From CADCTB01 sp038214685 (lineage in GTDB: Bacteria; Actinomycetota; Acidimicrobiia; Acidimicrobiales; AC-14): a stretch of 7,359 bases of DNA. The DNA lies in the NCBI GenBank assembly GCA_038214685.1, contig JBBQRO010000168.1, positions 1 through 7,359 on the forward strand, read 5' to 3'. The position numbers and the translations under genes are program-made. The notes under the pieces were generated by a model. That model saw only the letters and a list, made by a program, of their open reading frames with translations. It was not told the origin of the DNA and did not search any database. Positions 1-5,240 of this stretch are shown one piece after another. The stretch's first letter is position 1. Every line of letters starts with the position of its first letter.

Positions 1-309
1 GGCCACGCTGCACTCCCGAAAACCGGTGTAGCGGCGGATCTCGGTGCGGTGACGCTGGGCCGTACGGCTGGCCATGTCGTAGGAACGGAACTCGCCCGAC
101 GCCACGGCCACCTGACGGGCGACATGGTCCACTGCGTCGTCGGCCAGCTCGTGGCGACCCCGGGGGAACCGGCCTCTCCAGAGCAGGAACTTCAGCGTCA
201 GGGCGAAGCCGAGCCGTGTCCCTCCCGCCTTGTTGCGGAGCTGGTCGACCTCGTCGCCCACGAGGGTGAAGTGGTCGACGACCTCGTCCAGGCCCAGGTC
301 CCGCGCCAT
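1..309 (-). CDS. tnpA: Tn3-family transposase, N-terminal part (runs off the left edge)
   Basis: This open frame has no stop down to base 1, giving 103 residues of the N-terminus. It starts MARDLGLDEVVDHFTLVGDE and contains a GGTRLGFALTLKFLLWRGRF stretch, then RTAQRHRTEIRRYTGF. This matches the N-terminal DNA-binding region (DUF4158) of Tn3-family transposases, whose typical pattern is a LGFALQL-like motif followed by 'R..T...H..EIR..YG(F/Y)R'. Family members are about 1000 residues, so roughly 90% of the protein, including the DDE catalytic core, lies outside the window. The ATG at 309 is preceded by a G-rich Shine-Dalgarno stretch (GAGGGGGGA). The frame stays open further upstream, but that would read through the recombination-site repeats. 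The product would bind the terminal inverted repeats and catalyse replicative transposition to a cointegrate. It is divergent from the tyrosine recombinase gene at 504, the arrangement seen in TnpI-type Tn3 elements. Family assignment is from recognised motifs; an intact full-length gene cannot be confirmed. Confidence 0.8.
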   Translation of the reverse strand, partial: MARDLGLDEVVDHFTLVGDEVDQLRNKAGGTRLGFALTLKFLLWRGRFPRGRHELADDAVDHVARQVAVASGEFRSYDMASRTAQRHRTEIRRYTGFRECSVA

Positions 310-360
310 CGTCGTCCCCCCTCGGGCGAGCCCGCCGTTCTCGACGAGGGCACCGTTCTG

Positions 361-483
361 ATGTGACAGGGAATACGATATTCCCTGTCACATGCCCGCC
401 GCTGGCGAACCGCCATCACCAGCGATGCCGCCGTTCCCATCCTGAGCGGGTTACGTTCGGCGAGGACACATTCCCTGTCACAT
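361..483. promoter_or_regulatory. Candidate TnpI internal resolution site (three 14-bp repeats)
   Basis: The motif ATGTGACAGGGAAT at 361-374 is exactly inverted at 380-393 (ATTCCCTGTCACAT), leaving a 5-bp centre (ACGAT). The same 14 bp recurs in direct orientation with the second arm at 470-483, 90 bp further on. Both of the latter copies are followed by NCCC. An inverted pair with a short spacer is the form of a tyrosine-recombinase core site, and an extra directly repeated copy is the form of an accessory binding site. In Tn4430 the internal recombination site between tnpA and tnpI has an IR1-IR2 core plus two direct repeats; here I see one direct copy. The site also overlaps the region where both divergent promoters should lie, so TnpI binding could repress them. 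The repeats are seen directly; the role is inferred from the two flanking genes. Confidence 0.7.
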
Positions 484-503
484 CCCCGGAGACTGGATGC
501 TTC

Positions 504-1427
504 ATGGTCGCCAAGGTCCTACCGCAGCGACAGACGATGAGGGTCGCCGAGGCAGCAGACGCGTTCCTGGCCCGGAGCATGCCGGCCACGACACGCCGCT
601 CCTACGCCCAGACCCTGAACCGGCTCGCCCTGACCCACGGTGAGCTGTCGCTATCCGCCCTGGACAGTGCCACCCTTGACAGCTTCGTCAGCGCGGCTTG
701 GACGACATGCGCGGCGGCAACCTGGAACCGCCACGTCGCCACCCTCCGCTCCTTCACCGCCCACGCACGTCGCCGAGGATGGACAGCCGAGGACCCGGCT
801 GCCGCGCTGGAGCGTCGCCGGGAGCCTGATGACCGCACCAAGGCCATCGCTGAGTCGTTGCTCGAGCGGCTGTTCCGGCGCACCGACGTCGGCGTTCGGG
901 AGAAATGCCTGTGGCGGCTGCTCTATGAGACGGCCGCCCGGGCCGAAGAGGTCTTGTCCGCCGACGTCGGCGACCTGGACCTGGACAACAAGCGGTTGCG
1001 GGTGCGGCGCAAGGGGGGCGACGCCGACTGGCTGCACTTCCAGTCCGGGTCGGCCCGCCTCCTACCCCGGCTGATCGGCGACCGCCGGACCGGGCCGATC
1101 TTCCTGGCCGAACGACGCCCCTCCCCGGCCCGCACGCCGGCGGCCGGCGACCTTTGTCCGGTCACCGGGCGGGGCCGTCTCTCCTACGAGCGGGCCGAGT
1201 ACCTGTTCAAGCAGGGTTCGCTCAAGCTCGCCAGCAGGGGATGGACGCTGCACCAGCTACGCCATTCCGCCCTCACCCACCTCGCCGAGCAAGGCGTCAA
1301 CCTGCCACTGCTGATGGCCAAGAGTGGCCACCAGAACCTCCGGTCACTGCAGCGATACGCCCGGCCAGGGTCGGAGGCCGTCGCGGCCATGACTGCAGCC
1401 CACGACCCCGCCCGGCGACGCCGATGA
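504..1427 (+). CDS. tnpI: Tyrosine recombinase (TnpI/Xer-like cointegrate resolvase)
   Basis: A 307-residue phage-integrase-family protein. Residues 10-105 form the SAM-like core-binding domain (TMRVAEAADAFLARSMPATT, then a helical stretch ending LRSFTAHARRRGW). The catalytic domain follows and all expected active-site residues are visible: Arg146 (ETAARAEEVL), Lys170 in the beta-hairpin (VRRKGGDADW), His250 and Arg253 (LHQLRHSALTHL), His276 (KSGHQNL) and the nucleophile Tyr285 (LQRYARPG). It probably resolves transposition cointegrates at the repeats just upstream. The frame is open back to an ATG at 363, but that extension would translate the recombination-site repeats (NTIFPVT and DTFPVT). 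I therefore prefer ATG 504, preceded by GGAGA about 12 bp upstream; ATG 537 is a further alternative. It is divergent from tnpA, so the tnpI name is by context. A XerC/D-like integrase of another element is possible but less likely. Confidence 0.85.
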   Translation: MVAKVLPQRQTMRVAEAADAFLARSMPATTRRSYAQTLNRLALTHGELSLSALDSATLDSFVSAAWTTCAAATWNRHVATLRSFTAHARRRGWTAEDPAAALERRREPDDRTKAIAESLLERLFRRTDVGVREKCLWRLLYETAARAEEVLSADVGDLDLDNKRLRVRRKGGDADWLHFQSGSARLLPRLIGDRRTGPIFLAERRPSPARTPAAGDLCPVTGRGRLSYERAEYLFKQGSLKLASRGWTLHQLRHSALTHLAEQGVNLPLLMAKSGHQNLRSLQRYARPGSEAVAAMTAAHDPARRRR

Positions 1428-1469
1428 GAGCCCGTTTTGGTGCGCGCCAAGTCCACGCTTATGGGGCTC
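1428..1469. repeat. Possible Tn3-type terminal repeat after tnpI (weak)
   Basis: Directly after the tnpI stop lies a segment bounded by GAGCCC (1428-1433) and its inverse GGGCTC (1464-1469). It includes the short TTGG/CCAA inversion at 1437-1450 and the string CCACGCTTA. Many Tn3-family 38-bp ends finish internally in ACGCTAAG-like sequence, and the position just beyond the last transposon gene is where an end is expected. Outer bases do not show the usual GGGG cleanly and orientation is ambiguous. The other transposon end is outside the window, so it cannot be matched. It may instead be a weak hairpin terminator for tnpI, although no T-run follows. The remainder of the convergent gap to 1595 shows nothing recognisable. 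Confidence 0.22.
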
Positions 1470-1595
1470 CAGAATCGGGTCGCCGAGCCGCCAGCTGGGC
1501 CGCCCGGGATCAAGATCGAGCACCGCCCTGAGAAACCGGTCTTTAGCCGCCAGAAGGTGATGCCTCGCTTGACGATCATACTCCTGCCATGTCGC

Positions 1596-2711
1596 TCATC
1601 CGTCCGTGAACTTGTAGTGGACGATCAGGTCCTTTAGCCCCCATGGAGGCCGCTTGAAGCCTAGGTGGTGGAGCCGACCGACGACGATGCCAGGTGAAAC
1701 CCCGATCTCGTCAGCGAACTGCTGCGCAGCCGCGAGGGAGTTGATGCTTGCGAGGCGGGGCTCGAGCGCGTGGGGAATGAGGAGGTTGGAGGCGTAGGTA
1801 TCTGCCTCGGTCTCGACCGTTCCAGAGCCTTTGCCGGTGTCGACAAAGGTGGGGGGGACATCTCGTGGTCCGCTGCGCTTGCTGTGCAGGAGCAGATGGC
1901 CGCACTCGTGGAAGAACGAGAACCAGAAGATGTCGTCGCGCCTGTGGCGGACGCTGAGCTGGATGAGTGCCTTCGTGGGGCTGAGCCAACGGGCGATGCC
2001 GTTCACCCGGGCCTTTGGTAGTTCGGCCTGGACGATCAGCACGACGCCTACGTCTCGGCAGAGCGCCTCGAGCTGGGGGAGCCAAACCGGCGGATCCTGG
2101 ATCATCGTGAGCCGACGTGCGGCTGGCAACATGCGTTCGAACGCTGCTCGGTCGAACGGCGGCGTCTCTACTTCGATGGCGGCAAGCTCTCCGAGGCGCA
2201 TCCAGGCTGCAAGCGCGACTGGGTCACCCTCAAGCTTGGCCTTCCGGTAGGCAGTGCCGGCAGACGCTGACCAGACGTCGTCCCAGGCTGCGATGTTCGA
2301 CACGCCGAAGAACCGAAGGACCTCGCGGAGCTGCTGGATCTTGTCCTTGGTCGCTGAGATCAACCGCTTCTCGACCAACGACTTGATGAGAAGGGAGCTG
2401 GCCCAGCCGATGTGCTGCTCCAGCTCCCGCGCCTCGTCGAGGCGGCTCAGGTGCCCTTGGTAGTTCGCTTCCAAGGCGTTCCAGACGCGCGCCGGCACCG
2501 GTAGGACGTGCTCCAACTTGAGCGCTGTCTCGGGGCTCAGGTTGGCGGAACCCTTGATGATCATGTTGATGTGCTTGGCGGAGATCCCAGTGCGACGAGC
2601 GAGCTCCGCTTGCGTCATGCCGGTCTCCTCGAGCAACTCGGCAAGGCTCGCGCCGGGTGCGACTGCGTAGTCGGGCTCGTAGGAGAGGTCCTCCGGGCCG
2701 GAGTTGGTCAT
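1596..2711 (-). CDS. higA: HigA-family antitoxin with XRE HTH and ImmA/IrrE metallopeptidase domain
   Basis: A 371-residue protein. Residues 24-71 are an XRE/Cro helix-turn-helix (SLAELLEETGMTQAELARRT, then GISAKHINMIIKG) of the HigA/VapI type. The C-terminal half is an ImmA/IrrE-like domain with the zinc-peptidase motif HECGH at 268-272 in FSFFHECGHLLLH. It also has a downstream ETEAD (Glu302/Asp304) that can give the third ligand. Standalone HigA is about 100 aa, so this is the long fused form that pairs with HigB-type killer proteins. It should bind the higBA promoter and neutralise HigB; the peptidase domain suggests regulated proteolysis. I chose ATG 2711 because AGAGGAGGA lies about 10 nt upstream; the longer frame from 2816 would translate through that site and the higB end. 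It follows higB by 23 nt, in one operon. It converges on tnpI. Confidence 0.88.
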   Translation of the reverse strand: MTNSGPEDLSYEPDYAVAPGASLAELLEETGMTQAELARRTGISAKHINMIIKGSANLSPETALKLEHVLPVPARVWNALEANYQGHLSRLDEARELEQHIGWASSLLIKSLVEKRLISATKDKIQQLREVLRFFGVSNIAAWDDVWSASAGTAYRKAKLEGDPVALAAWMRLGELAAIEVETPPFDRAAFERMLPAARRLTMIQDPPVWLPQLEALCRDVGVVLIVQAELPKARVNGIARWLSPTKALIQLSVRHRRDDIFWFSFFHECGHLLLHSKRSGPRDVPPTFVDTGKGSGTVETEADTYASNLLIPHALEPRLASINSLAAAQQFADEIGVSPGIVVGRLHHLGFKRPPWGLKDLIVHYKFTDG

Positions 2712-2734
2712 GGTGGCGTGTCCTCCTCTCATGG

Positions 2735-3055
2735 TCAGTGGGTGTCGGCGATCTCGATGACGGTCACGGCCTTGACTTGACCTCGATCTAGCCCACCCGC
2801 AGGGAGGCCCGTCCACTCAGTGGGCTTGATGATGAGGCGAAGTGCCCCGACGAGGTCGACGCTCACTTGACCGGCTCGGTCGCCCTTGAGCTCATGCGGA
2901 CGCCCGAAGTGCATGTCGGCAAGCGTTTCGGCCGCCTCGAGTTGCTGGAGCCGGAGCCCGATGCGGTCGGCGCACTCCCGTCCGTACGAGCGCGACAAGG
3001 CCGACGAGCTGTTGCACAGCTTCGCGAGCTTGGGGGTGCGGAAGGTGAGCTCCAT
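2735..3055 (-). CDS. higB: HigB-family (RelE/ParE fold) toxin, plasmid maintenance killer protein
   Basis: A 106-residue protein with the conserved signature of HigB/'plasmid maintenance system killer' proteins. It has an N-terminal FRTPKLAKLCNSSSALSRSYG, then RLQQLEAAETLADM, the hallmark PHELKGDRAGQVSVDL at 53-68, and LRLIIKP ending in VTVIEIADTH. Family members act in the cytosol as ribosome-dependent mRNA interferases. Here the gene precedes its antitoxin, the usual higBA order. The ATG at 3055 has only a weak site (AGGA, about 6 nt upstream), consistent with low toxin translation. The 5' region is shared with the divergently transcribed Ubl cassette. Such a pair commonly stabilises mobile or defence islands; that role for this copy is inference. 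Confidence 0.88.
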   Translation of the reverse strand: MELTFRTPKLAKLCNSSSALSRSYGRECADRIGLRLQQLEAAETLADMHFGRPHELKGDRAGQVSVDLVGALRLIIKPTEWTGLPAGGLDRGQVKAVTVIEIADTH

Positions 3056-3093
3056 CCAGATCCTGTTCTATTACCGATGTGGTGCAGGAACGG

Positions 3094-3106
3094 TGGTAGG
3101 GTACCA
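3094..3106. promoter_or_regulatory. Candidate operator in the higBA/Ubl divergent spacer
   Basis: A perfect short palindrome, TGGTA-GGG-TACCA, lies 39 bp upstream of the higB start, and a further TTACC half-site lies at 3071-3075. HTH antitoxins of the HigA class bind palindromes near their own promoter, and on the minus strand GGTAATAGA just upstream of higB could serve as a -10. The arms are only 5 bp, so chance is possible. No strong -35/-10 pair for the plus-strand genes is obvious. Confidence 0.3.
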
Positions 3107-3129
3107 GACGTCGCCTCGTCAAGGGGTGA

Positions 3130-3149
3130 CCCTCCTATCTCTGGGAGGG
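3130..3149 (+). promoter_or_regulatory. SD-containing inverted repeat upstream of the leader ORF
   Basis: CCCTCC at 3130-3135 is the exact inverse of GGAGGG at 3144-3149, with an 8-nt loop. The right arm is the Shine-Dalgarno sequence of the short ORF at 3156. A second CCTCC at 3171-3175 and the Ubl Shine-Dalgarno GGAGG at 3214-3218 could exchange partners with these arms. The pairing potential is seen in the sequence; a regulatory switch is only inferred. Confidence 0.35.
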
Positions 3150-3155
3150 CAACCA

Positions 3156-3212
3156 ATGGCGACATCGGCGCCTCCCCCGTCAAAGAAGTGGAGCCGATGC
3201 CGCCGCAGATGA
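3156..3212 (+). CDS. Possible 18-residue leader peptide before the Ubl gene
   Basis: An ATG at 3156, six bases after a strong GGGAGGG ribosome-binding stretch, opens an 18-codon frame MATSAPPPSKKWSRCRRR. It stops at 3210-3212, one base before the GGAGG of the Ubl gene. The stop-to-next-SD geometry would let terminating ribosomes reinitiate on the Ubl start 13 bp later. A Pro-Pro-Pro run is a known ribosome-slowing motif (relieved by EF-P), followed by a very basic tail, which is suggestive of a translated leader. No homology is recognised, and such short frames occur by chance, so it may not be made. Confidence 0.35.
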   Translation: MATSAPPPSKKWSRCRRR

Positions 3213-3225
3213 CGGAGGTAAACCT

Positions 3226-3483
3226 ATGTCCACCCCCCGCCCCAGCACCGCTACGGACGACCGTCACGACCAGGTCGTGAACGTCGAGGGCGTCGACCAC
3301 CCCTGGCCGCGTGCCGACATCACCGTCGCGGAGCTCCGTGTCCTCGGCGGCTTCGGCCCAACTGACGAGATCATCCAGGTCGATCCCACGACGAACGTCG
3401 AGGTCACGCTCGACGCCGCTGCGGTCGTCCGGCTGACCGGCCGGCACGAGTTCGGCAAGAAGATCAAGTTCAAGCGCGGATGA
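3226..3483 (+). CDS. Ubiquitin-like protein (bacterial Multi_ubiq-type beta-grasp)
   Basis: An 85-residue protein with a disordered polar N-terminus (1-15), then one beta-grasp-like unit: VVNVEGVDHPW, DITVAELRVLGGF, DEIIQVDPTTNVEVTL, and a C-terminal strand FGKKIKFKRG. This pattern (a V.VEG...PW start, a helix with ELR.LGG, and a basic tail ending in Gly) is that of the prokaryotic 'multiubiquitin' family, which sits in operons with E2, JAB and E1 proteins. The chain ends exactly at Gly85, so it is already mature for C-terminal adenylation and needs no proteolytic trimming. Only one domain is present, although some relatives have two or more. The start has GGAGG seven bases upstream. Its stop overlaps the next start (ATGA at 3480-3483). 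It is the likely protein that is attached to targets in the cytosol; the targets are unknown. Confidence 0.8.
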   Translation: MSTPRPSTATDDRHDQVVNVEGVDHPWPRADITVAELRVLGGFGPTDEIIQVDPTTNVEVTLDAAAVVRLTGRHEFGKKIKFKRG

Positions 3484-3872
3484 GCACACGCCTCGGGGAG
3501 GAGCGCCAGCTCCTCCTTACGACGTTCCCCCAGATCGAATGGTCCGAGGACGGGACGTGGGGCCGGATCGCCAACTACATCGTCCCGCCCGGCCCGTGGC
3601 GAGAAACTGTGACCGAGGTCACGTTCCGCCTTCCGCCCGGCCTCCCCGGGGAAGCGCCCTACGCCTTCTTCGTCCGGCCACTCCTCACCCCTACGACGCC
3701 CGGCGCGTCCATCACCAACTTCACCGAGAACGCGTCGACGCCGTTCGGGGAAGGATGGGGCCAGTTCTCCTGGGCACCCGAGGACTGGGTGCCCGACGCA
3801 GTGATCACCAGGGGATCCAACATGCTGAACTTCGCCCGCTCCTTCGCAGAGCGCCTCGGGGAGGGACCGTGA
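3480..3872 (+). CDS. E2/UBC-fold protein, prokaryotic E2 family E type, no cysteine
   Basis: A 130-residue protein whose order of motifs fits the prokaryotic E2 family E group. These are LGEERQLLLTTFPQIEW, a strand WGRIANYIVPPGPW, EVTFRLPPGLPGEAPYAFFV (the E2 beta-meander with the typical P-x-x-P-Y segment), GWGQFSWAPEDW, and the terminal helix SNMLNFARSFAERL. In a canonical E2 a cysteine after the meander takes the ubiquitin thioester; this translation contains no cysteine anywhere. It may therefore serve as a Ubl- or E1-binding scaffold rather than a carrier, or use a different chemistry. It is translationally coupled to the Ubl gene (4-nt overlap) and to the JAB gene (GTGA overlap). Fold assignment is by recalled family pattern, not a search. 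Confidence 0.75.
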   Translation: MSTRLGEERQLLLTTFPQIEWSEDGTWGRIANYIVPPGPWRETVTEVTFRLPPGLPGEAPYAFFVRPLLTPTTPGASITNFTENASTPFGEGWGQFSWAPEDWVPDAVITRGSNMLNFARSFAERLGEGP

Positions 3873-4396
3873 CGACCGCTCCTGCTGTGATCCACGCGGA
3901 ACACGATCTGTGGGCCGAGGCCGTCTGCCATCTCGATGAGGAGCCCGAGCGAATCGGGTTCTTCCTCGCTGCCTGGGAGTCGGCGGCCCGCCGCTTCGAC
4001 CTAGTCGCTTGGCGGCCGATCGACCCGGCCGACATCACCTGGAACGAGACGGACTTCCACGTCTCACTCCCCGGGACCATCCAGGCCAACCAGATTGCCT
4101 GGGCGACGACCGAGGGACTCACCCTCGTGGAAGCGCACTCCCACGGCCCGAGGTGGCCCGCCGAGTTCTCGCTGATCGACCTCGATGGATTCGTTGACTG
4201 GGTCCCGCACCTCTGGTGGCGACTGCGCCGTCGGCCCTACGCCGCGATCGTAACCGGCGGAGGTGGGCTCGATGCCCTCTGTTGGACCGAGGATCCGGGC
4301 CGCCCCGAAGCCGTGGCGGAACTGCGCGCAGGCGACCTCTCGATCTCCACCACAGGACTGACCATGGACCGAATCGCGAGCCGACCCGATGGATGA
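3869..4396 (+). CDS. JAB/JAMM metalloprotease (predicted Ubl isopeptidase)
   Basis: A 175-residue protein starting at GTG 3869, which overlaps the E2-like stop and is preceded by GGGAGGG. The same frame is open upstream to 3539 but that part is the shadow of the E2 gene. The complete JAMM zinc set is visible: Glu27 (ERIGFFLAAW), His90 and His92 in EAHSHGPRWPAEF, then Ser101 and Asp104 (SLIDLDG). The spacing HxH-x8-SxxD is standard. Prok-JAB proteins in such operons cleave Ubl from conjugates or process Ubl precursors. As the Ubl here already ends in Gly, a deconjugating role is the likelier one. The 3' end overlaps the E1 start by 8 bp. The WWRLRRRPYAAIVTGGGG stretch belongs to the later strands of the JAB fold. 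Confidence 0.85.
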   Translation: MTTAPAVIHAEHDLWAEAVCHLDEEPERIGFFLAAWESAARRFDLVAWRPIDPADITWNETDFHVSLPGTIQANQIAWATTEGLTLVEAHSHGPRWPAEFSLIDLDGFVDWVPHLWWRLRRRPYAAIVTGGGGLDALCWTEDPGRPEAVAELRAGDLSISTTGLTMDRIASRPDG

Positions 4397-5240
4397 GCAA
4401 CGCAACAGCCGAAACGAGGCCCTCTTCGGCAAGGAAGGCCAGGCACGCATCGCCGCTACGTCGGCCACGGTCGCTGGGCTGGGCGGGCTCGGCGCCCACG
4501 TCTGCCAACAGCTCGCCTACCTGGGCATCACCGTCTTCGCGCTCTACGACCACGACCACGTCAGCACTTCCAGCCTCAACCGTCTTGTCGGTGCCGTCCC
4601 CTCCGACGCGGCAGAGAAGACCCCGAAGGTCGACGTCGCACGCCGGATGATCCAAGCAATCCAGCCGTCTGCGACGGTGCAGGTGAGCCAGCTGCGCGTC
4701 GGCGTCGATGCGAAGGCATCAGACGTGATCAGAGGTGCGCATGTCGTGTTCGGCTGCTTCGATCGAGAGACACCGCGCCTCCAGATGACCGACGCATGTG
4801 CAGACGACGGCGTCACCTACATCGACCTCGCTACCGATACAGGTCCGACCGACGCCGGCGTCACCTGGTACGGAGGTCGCGTCGTCGTTGCCGACGGCCG
4901 CCGGTGTCTGTCATGCCTTGGCCTACTCGACCAGGAGGAGCTCCGACGCGAGCAGATGACCCCTGACGAGCTCTGCGCCCACGAGGCTATCTACGGCGTC
5001 CCCGTCGGAGCGCTACAAGAGACCGGACCATCCGTGGTTTCACTGAACGGCATCATCGCGTCCATAGCCGTAACGGAGTTCATGGTCATGGTCACCGGTC
5101 TACGTCTGCCGACGAGCAGCCAGACCTACAGGGCAGACCTTGGCCGCCTCACCCGTTCGAACGACGCGCCGAAGTCGTCGTGCTTCTACTGTGAGACGAT
5201 GAAGCGTGCTGCTGGGAGGCTCATGCCCCGAGTTCCTTAG
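4389..5240 (+). CDS. E1-like ThiF/MoeB-family adenylating enzyme
   Basis: A 283-residue protein with the Rossmann-type ATP site AGLGGLGAHV (Gly30-Gly35). It also has the E1 loop YDHDHVSTSSLNR (Asp54, Asp56, Arg65), Lys80 (TPKVD) and FGCFDRETPR with Asp125, which correspond to the adenylation residues of ThiF/MoeB. Two CxxC pairs, Cys173/176 (RCLSCLG) and Cys265/268 (SCFYCET), should bind structural zinc. The segment EAIYGVPVGALQETGPSVVS, then LNGIIASIAVTEFMV, forms the crossover region, and Cys196 (DELCAHE) just before it is the only cysteine near the place of the usual catalytic thiol. It should adenylate the Ubl C-terminal glycine. Length is typical for single-domain bacterial E1-like proteins, with no fused rhodanese or E2. 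The start overlaps the JAB gene, so no independent Shine-Dalgarno is needed. It is the last gene of the operon. Confidence 0.87.
   Translation: MDEQRNSRNEALFGKEGQARIAATSATVAGLGGLGAHVCQQLAYLGITVFALYDHDHVSTSSLNRLVGAVPSDAAEKTPKVDVARRMIQAIQPSATVQVSQLRVGVDAKASDVIRGAHVVFGCFDRETPRLQMTDACADDGVTYIDLATDTGPTDAGVTWYGGRVVVADGRRCLSCLGLLDQEELRREQMTPDELCAHEAIYGVPVGALQETGPSVVSLNGIIASIAVTEFMVMVTGLRLPTSSQTYRADLGRLTRSNDAPKSSCFYCETMKRAAGRLMPRVP

Noticed and set aside
49..366. Plus-strand frame of 105 codons at the left edge
   Set aside because: It is antisense to the clear Tn3 transposase N-terminus and has no family resemblance.
363..503. Extended N-terminus for the tyrosine recombinase from the ATG at 363
   Set aside because: The extra 47 residues translate the 14-bp recombination repeats twice, look unlike an integrase N-terminus and lie in the region that must hold the promoters.
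640..1074. Alternative frames inside tnpI on both strands
   Set aside because: GC-rich shadow frames; the catalytic residues of the recombinase fix the real frame.
3539..3868. Long upstream extension of the JAB frame
   Set aside because: It lies over the E2-like gene, is rich in Arg/Pro/His as shadow frames are, and GTG 3869 has a good SD and overlap.
4064..4655. Minus-strand frames across the JAB/E1 junction
   Set aside because: Antisense to two well-supported genes with intact motifs; no recognisable domain.
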